This document shows positions 7,349 to 13,761 of a DNA stretch of 23,766 nt, one piece after another. The notes beneath the pieces are model-generated. The model saw only the letters and a list, made by a program, of their open reading frames with translations, made no database searches and was not told the origin of the DNA. The translations under genes were made by a program, and so were the position numbers. Origin of the DNA: Lentihominibacter faecis (GTDB lineage: Bacteria > Bacillota > Clostridia > Peptostreptococcales > Anaerovoracaceae); the NCBI RefSeq assembly GCF_014306095.1, contig NZ_JACRWC010000072.1, forward strand, positions 1 through 23,766. Direction: 5' to 3'. Position 1 is the stretch's first letter; the number at the start of each line of letters is the position of its first letter.

Positions 7349-9019
7349 TTAAATGAAGTTCTTTCCATTGGCCGAGACCTTGATCCGGGTCTCAACAAAC
7401 TGTCCGGAATGGTCTTCACCTTCTAAAATCTCTTCTTCGATCTCAGCAAGATCGATTCTCTTATATATCAGACGTCCTGCGTCCATATATACATCCACAC
7501 ATTCAGTTTCGATCTGATCTATCTCTAAATTCTGATCCAGGATCTTCTGTTTTGCATATTCCAGCGAAGCCTGATACGCCTTTTTGAGTGCTTCCCTGCG
7601 ATCCATCAGAGAGAATCTCTCTTTGTCCGCGTGAACCAGAAATCCATGTCCTTCTTCGCCAGGTCTCACAATAGCCTGCACAGTTTCCTGAATCCCCGCA
7701 GTGGCTGCGCCAACTGCATTAGCCACCTCGTAGTTGGGCGGAATGATCAGATCAAACTCGTACTCTGCTTTCGCTTTCTTATACCATGTGTTCGCCGGTG
7801 CCCCGATGGCACATACCGGAAAGCCCAGGTCTTTGTATAATGAGATGTTTTCTTCGTAAATCTTCTCTGTGACAGCTCCTTCCGCCGCTTTCACAAAAGT
7901 ATCCGGAGTAACAAACATTCTGCTTGCATAAGCACGAACTGATGCCTCCGCCAGTTCCGAATCCCATGCTATAAACTCCCTCGTATAATGCATCAGATCT
8001 GTCGGGGTCATGTTTCCTGCTCCGCCCCGGCATGCCGGCAAGACACGTCTTGGCCCCACCTTCAGACCTCCATCGTCAATCGCGATTTCACTATCGCCGC
8101 CAAGTCCGAAGGTATATAACTTGGCCGACTTTACCTTGATTCGCCAGCCGCCGACTTCCGCACCTTCGGAAGAGAGCTCTACACGCTTGCCTCGGACAAT
8201 CCCCGTATCCGTTGTCGTGCCGCCCATGTCGGAAACAATTGCATTTTCAATGCCTGTCAAATTTATGGTCCCGATCATGCTTGCTGCCGGGCCTGACAAT
8301 GACGTCTCGATCGGCTTTTCTCGAATCAAATCTTCCGTTGCGATACTCCCATCACCTTTCACCACGAAAATGGGAGCATCGATCTTCATCTTCTCTAAAA
8401 CATTTTTTATTGCTTCCAGGAAGCGATTGATAATAGGCAGCAGACCAGCATTGATCGCCACGGTATTTGTGCGTTCCAGAAAACCCAGTTCACTGACGAA
8501 TTCATGTCCGCACATGACCGGCAAATCACAATTTTCCTGTACGATCTGCTTTACCTCCTGCTCCTGCATAGGATTCCTGACACTAGCCGCGCCAGAAATC
8601 GCGATCGCCCCCACATGAGGCAGTAGTCTTTTCAACGCTTCCTCCGTCGCTTTTCTGCTGACGTTCACCAATGCTCGCCCTTTGATATTGATACGTCCCG
8701 GAACAGACTCAATGTACTGGGATGCTATCTCTCCTCTCGGCATATCTCCAACAACGATCAGCCCTACTTTATGAAGCTTCTTCTCAACGATCGCATTCGT
8801 TGCCAGCGTGGTGGAAAGCACAACCTTTTCAATTTGAGATGTATCGTCAGGCGTCAGGTTCAATTCTCCCATACTCTGCTCTATACCATTCTCCAGCTTT
8901 TCATGGGTAGTAAAAGCTTTCGCCTTTCGTACGATAGCCTCAACGCCTTTCTTTTCCGTATCTAAAAGAACAGCATCCGTATAGGTTCCTCCCGTATCAA
9001 TTCCTATTACATACGACAT
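7349..9019 (-). CDS. HyuA-like ASKHA-fold ATPase (hydantoinase A/oxoprolinase family), possible mutase reactivase
   Basis: The 556-aa protein has the hydantoinase/oxoprolinase actin-like fold: phosphate-1 loop IGIDTGGTYTDAVLLD near 5-20, TLATNA near 74, phosphate-2 loop VSDMGGTTTDTGIV near 278, FGLGGDSEIAI near 310, and a late AVGAATAGI segment. Family members hydrolyse ATP in opening hydantoin or oxoproline rings, usually with a HyuB partner. No HyuB gene is present and the chain is shorter than classic HyuA (about 680 aa). Actin-like ATPases are known chaperones of B12 enzymes (the MutL/GlmL type and the diol dehydratase reactivases), so a reactivating role for the mutase three genes downstream is plausible; this is inference. 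The start at 9019 follows AGGAGG; the longer frame to 9064 would overlap lpdA. Confidence 0.85.
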   Translation of the reverse strand: MSYVIGIDTGGTYTDAVLLDTEKKGVEAIVRKAKAFTTHEKLENGIEQSMGELNLTPDDTSQIEKVVLSTTLATNAIVEKKLHKVGLIVVGDMPRGEIASQYIESVPGRINIKGRALVNVSRKATEEALKRLLPHVGAIAISGAASVRNPMQEQEVKQIVQENCDLPVMCGHEFVSELGFLERTNTVAINAGLLPIINRFLEAIKNVLEKMKIDAPIFVVKGDGSIATEDLIREKPIETSLSGPAASMIGTINLTGIENAIVSDMGGTTTDTGIVRGKRVELSSEGAEVGGWRIKVKSAKLYTFGLGGDSEIAIDDGGLKVGPRRVLPACRGGAGNMTPTDLMHYTREFIAWDSELAEASVRAYASRMFVTPDTFVKAAEGAVTEKIYEENISLYKDLGFPVCAIGAPANTWYKKAKAEYEFDLIIPPNYEVANAVGAATAGIQETVQAIVRPGEEGHGFLVHADKERFSLMDRREALKKAYQASLEYAKQKILDQNLEIDQIETECVDVYMDAGRLIYKRIDLAEIEEEILEGEDHSGQFVETRIKVSANGKNFI

Positions 9020-9036
9020 TTTCTGCCTCCTATAAT

Positions 9037-10434
9037 TTATTTCTTCGGCATATGGATCGTACAATTATCGATATCTCTGGCTGCTTCCGCAATGGATTCC
9101 GAGATCGTAGGATGCGCATGGATCGTATCTACTACATCATCTACTGTAGCATTCATCTTCATGTATGCTGCCATTTCAGCGACCAGCTCGGTAGCACTCT
9201 TACCAACCAGATGCGCTCCGAGAACTTTTCTGGTCTTTTTATCTGCTACGATCTTAAACATCCCCTCTGTATCTCCTGTAGCAACGGCTTTACCGCAGGC
9301 TACCAGCGGGAATTTGCCGCAGATCACATCATATCCAGCGTCTTTCGCTTCTTTTTCGGACATGCCTACGCAGCCAACTTCAGGAATCGTGTAAAGACAG
9401 CTCGGAACGATAGACAGATCCATGGCCTTACTGGCTCCCATCGCATTTTCTGCCGCTACAACACCCATTTCGGACGCCACATGGGCCAGAAGCTTCTTGC
9501 CGGTCACATCACCGATGGCGTAAACGTCTTTTGCACTGGTTTCCAGCTTGTCATTTACAACAACATATCCTCTCTCCGTTTCCAGTCCCAGTTCATCCAG
9601 ACCAGCCACATTAGGACCTCTTCCGATGGAGATCAGAACTTTATCACCACTTACGACTTCTTCGTTGCCATCCTTATCTGCGATAGTCACATCCAGACTG
9701 CCTGCATCGTTCCTGGCAATGCCCTTTACCTGCTTGCCCAGTTTCAGATCGATCCCCTGCTGCGTTAAGATGCCTTCCATATAGTTAGCTACATCGCTGT
9801 CGAGGATCGCAACAGGTTTATCCATCATCTCAACCATAGTAATCTGACTTCCATAAGCCTTAAATACCGTTGCCAGCTCACATCCGATAACCCCTGCACC
9901 GATAACAACCAGTTTCTCCGGAACTTCTGTGATAGAAAGGAAACCTTCGCTTGTCATAACGCCTTCCAGATCAGCGCCCGGAATCGGCGGCATCTTCGGA
10001 GAAGATCCTGTTGCCAGGATCAGCTTGCCGTATTCGATCGTTTCAACATCGCCGTTTTCAGCTGCAACCTCGATCTTATTACCGGCTTTTACAGTTCCCA
10101 TGCCCTGATACATGGTGATTTCGTTGGAAGCGAGCAAACCGGTCACTCCATTTACCAGCTGCTTTACTGCCTTGTCCTTAGCCTTAACCGCCTTCGCATA
10201 ATCCAGCTCCAGTTCTCCCTTGACTTTAATGCCTCTTTTCTTTCCCGCATCAATATAATGTAGGATCTCAACATTTTTCATCAGAGCCTTCGTCGGGATA
10301 CATCCCACATTCAGGCAGGTTCCTCCCACTTTGTTCTTCTCAATGATAGCTGTCTTCGCACCCAGCTGAGCTGCCCGGATCGCGCTGACATATCCTCCTG
10401 GGCCTGCGCCCAGCACTACTACATCGTAAAACAT
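9037..10434 (-). CDS. lpdA: Dihydrolipoyl dehydrogenase (E3)
   Basis: FAD-dependent reoxidation of dihydrolipoyl-lysine with NAD+. The 465-aa protein has all family marks: FAD-binding GAGPGGYVSAIRAAQLG at 9-25, redox disulfide Cys40/Cys45 in GGTCLNVGCIP, NAD-binding GAGVIGCELATVF, and the C-terminal His441-Glu446 dyad in HAHPTISE. No N-terminal lipoyl extension is present, consistent with a separate lipoyl protein. It is the first gene of the operon, preceded by AAAGGAG, a 5' untranslated region of about 90 bases and a strong promoter. Being operon-encoded suggests an E3 dedicated to this complex. The HyuA-like gene starts 17 bases after its stop. Confidence 0.96.
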   Translation of the reverse strand: MFYDVVVLGAGPGGYVSAIRAAQLGAKTAIIEKNKVGGTCLNVGCIPTKALMKNVEILHYIDAGKKRGIKVKGELELDYAKAVKAKDKAVKQLVNGVTGLLASNEITMYQGMGTVKAGNKIEVAAENGDVETIEYGKLILATGSSPKMPPIPGADLEGVMTSEGFLSITEVPEKLVVIGAGVIGCELATVFKAYGSQITMVEMMDKPVAILDSDVANYMEGILTQQGIDLKLGKQVKGIARNDAGSLDVTIADKDGNEEVVSGDKVLISIGRGPNVAGLDELGLETERGYVVVNDKLETSAKDVYAIGDVTGKKLLAHVASEMGVVAAENAMGASKAMDLSIVPSCLYTIPEVGCVGMSEKEAKDAGYDVICGKFPLVACGKAVATGDTEGMFKIVADKKTRKVLGAHLVGKSATELVAEMAAYMKMNATVDDVVDTIHAHPTISESIAEAARDIDNCTIHMPKK

Positions 10435-10534
10435 GATTTCTCCTTTCTGATCTGTGATCTTGCAAGTTTATTTCAATATCATTGCGTATGTATTTGTATT
10501 TATGTTTTATTATCACTTTTAATAACTTATCTCA

Positions 10535-10563
10535 AATATAGCATCCCCGCCCTATTCTGTCAA
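10535..10563 (-). promoter_or_regulatory. Predicted sigma-A promoter of the lpdA-mutase-ALDH operon
   Basis: On the minus strand there is a consensus -35 TTGACA (10563-10558), a 17-base spacer and a -10 TATATT (10540-10535) with an extended TG element. Transcription should begin near 10528, leaving an AT-rich leader of about 94 bases. The leader contains TTATTA and TAATAA half-sites seven bases apart, a possible operator. Confidence 0.8.
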
Positions 10564-10614
10564 TAAAATTCCGACAATTTACGCTTTACTTTTTTAACAA
10601 AGTCTTCTGTTTAG

Positions 10615-10652
10615 AAAAAGACCGCAAAGCAACTTCTCCTTGCCTCACGGTC
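10615..10652 (-). terminator. Intrinsic terminator of the transporter/wHTH unit
   Basis: On the minus strand GACCG...CGGTC forms the base of a stem of about 13 bp (three G-U pairs) with inner GCAA/TTGC, followed at once by TTTTT (10619-10615). It separates the transporter unit from the lpdA operon promoter downstream. Confidence 0.85.
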
Positions 10653-10671
10653 GTTTCCTTTTGTTTTTGAT

Positions 10672-10965
10672 CTACAGATACGAATTTTCCTTTTTCTTTG
10701 GAATGTATTTTTTCATTTCAACACCATGATTTGTGATTTTATATCTCACATCCAAATCTTTTTCGCCTACGAGCTCAATGGAAGCCGTTTCTAAAATGTT
10801 TACGTTCAGCATGGCTCTCAGATAATAATCGATCCGCACCGGATTACACTGACGCTCCTTACCATAAACAGGCTTCATAGCTTCTAAGATTTCGTTCACA
10901 TCAAACGATGTGTCCGGATTTAAAATAAAGTGCTGCATAATTGCAACCTTAAAAGGCAATTTCAT
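10672..10965 (-). CDS. Small winged-helix-like protein, possible regulator
   Basis: A 97-aa protein I do not recognise as a named family. It reads as a small winged-helix domain: N-terminal helix MKLPFKVAIMQHFI, a second helix VNEILEAMKPVYG, a candidate recognition helix NPVRIDYYLRAMLNVNIL, then a wing-like hairpin SIELVGEKDLDVRYKITNHG and a basic tail KKYIPKKKENSYL. A strong TAGGAGGAAAG site precedes the start, 19 bases after the transporter stop, so the two are co-transcribed and end together at the terminator. It could be a third local regulator besides the two ROK proteins, or a non-DNA-binding partner. There is no catalytic motif. Confidence 0.7.
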   Translation of the reverse strand: MKLPFKVAIMQHFILNPDTSFDVNEILEAMKPVYGKERQCNPVRIDYYLRAMLNVNILETASIELVGEKDLDVRYKITNHGVEMKKYIPKKKENSYL

Positions 10966-10984
10966 ATTTCTTTCCTCCTACCCT

Positions 10985-12070
10985 CTAGTTATCTCTCATA
11001 TTTACCAGTTCTTTTGGATTCGCTGCAATCAATACCAGTCCAATCAGAGATACGACAATACCGATTACAGTAAGCGGAGCTACAGAGTACGGGAAGATTC
11101 CCAATGCTGCAAATGCAAAGCCCACCGGAATACTCCAAATCGCATACGTATTAACAAATACCAGCGTTCTAGCAGCGCCAGCCTTATCAAACGCAAGATA
11201 TGTAGTATATGCTGCCATTGCTTCACAGATACCCAGCAGGATCAAAGGAAGCGCATTCGCTCCATCTGTTAAAATTTCACCCACTAATACCGGTCCGTCG
11301 CCAAACCCGATGCCACAGAATCCACCAACCAAGATGGTCAGTAAAAACAGAATCGGAGTCGAGCATCCGATTCTAAAGCATCCGCATCCAACATAAGTGT
11401 CAACAATGTCAGAGCCAAACGTACCCAGGAATCCTTCCATACCCCATCCGAAGCTTCCCAGCAGAGCAAAAAGAACACCTATAAAGAAATGCGGATACTG
11501 ATCCCCTCCACTCGGTCCTACAACAGCCATGATTGCACCTGCAATTACGATTACAATCCCAACCCAAACGCGAGGTTTAATATTCTCCTTCAGGAAAATT
11601 CTTGAGAGAACCGCTGCGATGATAGGGTTTATAACAGCAATCGCCGTTGTAATCGTCACACCACACATGCTCATCGCAATCAACTGGCAGCAGATTCCAA
11701 ACGGGCCTCCGCCACATCCTGCAAGGAACAAGAACAATGCAGGCTTTCCCGAAGCATACAATCTAATATATTCTCTCGGACCTGTTCCTCGAATTGTATT
11801 CACAATGAGTAAAACAATAAATGCTATAAGTTCCTGACAAAAGCTTAGACAAATTACCGCAAGGATACCAAGTGCAACGCCTGTAGGAAGATCAATAAAT
11901 GGTGCATAGGTCTGCACGATCGATGATACATTTCCTTGAACTGCAACCAGCAGCCCCGACATCATTGCATAAAACATTCCTTGGATAACAAATCTGATTT
12001 TTCGGCTGTTTAAAACATCCAGCGCCTGCGTTCCGCCCGTTCCAACAGCTCCGTTGGTATTTTGTGTCAA
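10985..12070 (-). CDS. EamA/DMT-superfamily membrane transporter
   Basis: A 361-aa polytopic membrane protein with about ten hydrophobic segments arranged as two repeats (roughly 25-175 and 185-350), the layout of EamA-type drug/metabolite transporters. PIIAAVLSRIFLKENIKPRVWVGIVIVIAGA is the characteristic end of the first repeat (AAVLSRIFLKE, then WVGIVIVIAG). The start is assigned to TTG at 12070 because AAAGGAGG lies seven bases upstream; the in-frame ATG at 12127 has no ribosome site and lies upstream of the predicted transcription start. It has its own promoter and is divergent from the riboswitch/ROK unit. It could carry the substrate or product of the adjacent catabolic operon; direction and cargo are unknown. 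Confidence 0.85.
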   Translation of the reverse strand: MTQNTNGAVGTGGTQALDVLNSRKIRFVIQGMFYAMMSGLLVAVQGNVSSIVQTYAPFIDLPTGVALGILAVICLSFCQELIAFIVLLIVNTIRGTGPREYIRLYASGKPALFLFLAGCGGGPFGICCQLIAMSMCGVTITTAIAVINPIIAAVLSRIFLKENIKPRVWVGIVIVIAGAIMAVVGPSGGDQYPHFFIGVLFALLGSFGWGMEGFLGTFGSDIVDTYVGCGCFRIGCSTPILFLLTILVGGFCGIGFGDGPVLVGEILTDGANALPLILLGICEAMAAYTTYLAFDKAGAARTLVFVNTYAIWSIPVGFAFAALGIFPYSVAPLTVIGIVVSLIGLVLIAANPKELVNMRDN

Positions 12071-12113
12071 CTTCTTTGCCTCCTTTTGATTAAAATAAAT
12101 AGTATGAATTTTT

Positions 12114-12134
12114 AAATAACATACCATATTATTT
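12114..12134. promoter_or_regulatory. Candidate operator overlapping the transporter -10
   Basis: The 21-bp sequence reads AAATAA and TTATTT at its ends around a near-symmetric centre (one mismatched pair), centred at 12124. It shares TAACATA and several further positions with the palindrome at 12244-12265. Its placement over a -10 element fits a repressor site, perhaps for the ROK regulators encoded nearby. Confidence 0.4.
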
Positions 12135-12146
12135 CTCTTTTGTCAA
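12118..12146 (-). promoter_or_regulatory. Predicted promoter of the transporter unit
   Basis: On the minus strand there is a consensus -35 TTGACA (12146-12141), a 17-base spacer and an extended -10 TGGTATGTT (hexamer 12123-12118). An imperfect 21-bp palindrome (12114-12134) covers the -10. Confidence 0.7.
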
Positions 12147-12219
12147 CACTTATCGTAAGCCGTATTTTTTGTTAAACATCGCCTATTATTACTTTCGTCT
12201 ATCACGTTTTAATTTTTGT

Positions 12220-12248
12220 TTGACAAAGCATAAAATAAATAGTAATAT
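12220..12248 (+). promoter_or_regulatory. Predicted promoter of the cobalamin riboswitch/ROK unit
   Basis: There is a consensus -35 TTGACA (12220-12225), a 17-base spacer and a -10 TAATAT (12243-12248). The predicted transcription start near 12255 lies just upstream of the riboswitch P1 stem. Confidence 0.7.
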
Positions 12249-12265
12249 TAACATATATTAATATT
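12244..12265. promoter_or_regulatory. Perfect 8+6+8 inverted repeat at the riboswitch promoter, candidate operator
   Basis: AATATTAA (12244-12251) and TTAATATT (12258-12265) form a perfect inverted repeat with a six-base centre, overlapping the -10 and the predicted start site. The position suits autoregulation by the downstream ROK proteins. The region is AT-rich, so chance is possible. Confidence 0.4.
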
Positions 12266-12450
12266 GATTGAGACTCAGCATTTCTGGAAGCCGGTGTAAC
12301 TCCGGCACTGTATCTCAGCAACCGTGTTATCTACGAACGGATACGTGTTCTGTCACAGCCACTGAGGATAATTTCCTGGGGAAGGCATCCAAGTAGGTAT
12401 GTAGTATTCTCTACAGTAAAGATTAAGTCGGGAAACTTGTCTAGTCTCTA
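12264..12450 (+). ncRNA. Cobalamin riboswitch aptamer
   Basis: The conserved core is readable: GCCGGTGTAACTCCGGC (12290-12306) forming the hairpin with the GGTGtAAcTCC motif, then ACTG...AGCAACCGTG, the B12 box CAGCCACTG (12356-12364), GGGAAGGC near 12379-12386, and AGTCGGGAAACTTG (12426-12439), the variant of the 3' conserved strand. P1 closes through GAGACT (12270-12275) and AGTCTC (12443-12448). It lies on the strand of the ROK gene at 12609, behind its own promoter. Riboswitches of this class bind adenosylcobalamin or other cobalamins and usually shut off expression when B12 is plentiful. The target here, a transcription factor, is unusual. Confidence 0.92.
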
Positions 12451-12476
12451 CACATAAGTCTTCTGAGGTGAGACTA
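12443..12476 (+). promoter_or_regulatory. Alternative pairing in the riboswitch expression platform
   Basis: The 3' P1 strand TAGTCTC (12442-12448) can pair either with GAGACT at 12270-12275 (P1) or with GAGACTA at 12470-12476. In addition AGACTATGT (12471-12479) can pair with ACATAAGTCT upstream. Mutually exclusive pairing of one strand is the usual hallmark of a riboswitch expression platform. Confidence 0.5.
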
Positions 12477-12556
12477 TGTTTCTTATAAAATACAGCTTAT
12501 CCTCTGTATTATTTTTTGTAGTACAGTGTATCTTTGTTGTTTATTTTTGTAGATTC

Positions 12557-12580
12557 AGCGCCTCAAAGCAGGCGTTTTTT
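12557..12580 (+). terminator. Intrinsic terminator between riboswitch and ROK gene
   Basis: AGCGCCT and AGGCGTT arms (7 bp with one G-U) enclose CAAAGC and are followed by a TTTTTT run (12575-12580). It lies upstream of the ROK ribosome site, so it is the likely conditional terminator of the riboswitch. Confidence 0.75.
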
Positions 12581-12608
12581 ATTTAGCTAAGTCCAGAAGG
12601 GAGGTCTA

Positions 12609-13625
12609 ATGAATATGGAACATCATACATTAATCAATAATACGACTCGAGTAAAAGAATCCAACACACAACTTATTCTCTCCACCATAAAGAAACTCGG
12701 CACTGCCACACGAAATGAAATAGCAAGGTCAACCGGGCTAAGCTTGTCCACTTGCGGCAATATACTAAAATCCCTTCTTGTTTCTGGCGAAATTATGGAG
12801 GGTGGCTTGCAGAACTGCAGCGGGGGTCGCCCTGCCAAACAATATATTTATAATAAAAGCCACCATATAGTGGCAGCTATTATAATATATCCTGACACAG
12901 ACAACTATATCGTGCAGTATACTGTAACAAATCTCTGTAAAGAAGTCGTAACTCGAAACACTTTTTCTACTAGCAGCTTCAGCTTATCAACACTCGAAGC
13001 TCTTCTCGACAAAGAGTTCAAACGATTTCATTCACTTACTTCCATCAGCATTGGCATCCCGGCCACTTTACTCCATCATTTGCAGAAAGCAGCCGGAATC
13101 CAAGACACCCGTTTTCTGGAAACGTTGTGCACGCAAAAATACCAGATTCCTGTGAAAATCGAAAAAATATCGTCTATTATTGCAATGGACTACTATAAAA
13201 ACAATCCCGATCTTACCAATGCTACCATAGCTGCTTTTACTATATCTCAGAGCGCTGTGAATGCCGGGTATGTGTTTAACGGAAAGGTCTACACAGGTGA
13301 TTCATCTGAAGAAGGCCAATTTGAAATGCACTTCCTACAAACACATTTGAAAAAAAAATCCGGACACGATACTCTTATGACAAAAGTTATGTTCGCCATC
13401 GCATCTTCACTGGCCACATTTCATCCGGATGTAATTCTCCTGTCAAAATCCGAGACTTCTGCAATTTCATTACAGGAAATCAAAGACCGATGCATGCAAA
13501 CCTTTCCTAATGAGCCCCGGCCTAAATTCATTCTGGAGGAAAGCCCATTGAAAGTTTGTGCATCTGGCGCTTTGGATACTGCAATCAGCAATCTTCAGCC
13601 TAATTTGACATTGGTGAGTAGATAA
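12609..13625 (+). CDS. ROK/NagC-type transcriptional regulator 1 (riboswitch-controlled)
   Basis: A 338-aa regulator. Residues 14-82 form the winged helix typical of ROK repressors: ATRNEIARSTGLSLSTCGNI is the helix-turn-helix and CSGGRPAKQYIYN the wing. The C-terminal ROK sensor domain is degenerate: SIGIPATLL and AVNAGYVFNGKVYTGDSSEEGQF are recognisable, but the CxCGxxGC zinc motif and the catalytic pattern of sugar-kinase ROK proteins are absent. AAGGGAGG sits four bases before the ATG. It follows the cobalamin riboswitch and its terminator, so its level should fall when B12 is abundant. Its neighbour at 13762 is a paralogue. It is presumably a repressor or activator of the divergent transporter and of the mutase operon; this is inference. 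Confidence 0.88.
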   Translation: MNMEHHTLINNTTRVKESNTQLILSTIKKLGTATRNEIARSTGLSLSTCGNILKSLLVSGEIMEGGLQNCSGGRPAKQYIYNKSHHIVAAIIIYPDTDNYIVQYTVTNLCKEVVTRNTFSTSSFSLSTLEALLDKEFKRFHSLTSISIGIPATLLHHLQKAAGIQDTRFLETLCTQKYQIPVKIEKISSIIAMDYYKNNPDLTNATIAAFTISQSAVNAGYVFNGKVYTGDSSEEGQFEMHFLQTHLKKKSGHDTLMTKVMFAIASSLATFHPDVILLSKSETSAISLQEIKDRCMQTFPNEPRPKFILEESPLKVCASGALDTAISNLQPNLTLVSR

Positions 13626-13675
13626 CAATCATTCCTAAAATAAATATATCATCGTAATTTCTTTTGTAATACTTA

Positions 13676-13704
13676 TTGATATATCTTTTTCAAAATGATA
13701 AATT
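13676..13704 (+). promoter_or_regulatory. Possible promoter of ROK regulator 2
   Basis: There is TTGATA (13676-13681), 17 bases, then TAAATT (13699-13704) with an upstream TG extension, in the 136-base gap before the second ROK gene. The match is moderate. Read-through from the first ROK gene is also possible because no clear terminator separates them. Confidence 0.45.
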
Positions 13705-13761
13705 ATATGTGAGGTCACAAGATTCTTATATCTTGCTATTTTATACCTTAGAGAGGACTTA

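Noticed and set aside
5342..10434. Ordinary pyruvate dehydrogenase operon
   Set aside because: E1 sequences fit the AcoA/AcoB-PdhA group, but the split E2, the inserted mutase and HyuA-like genes and the linked ALDH and diol dehydrogenase do not fit a housekeeping PDH.
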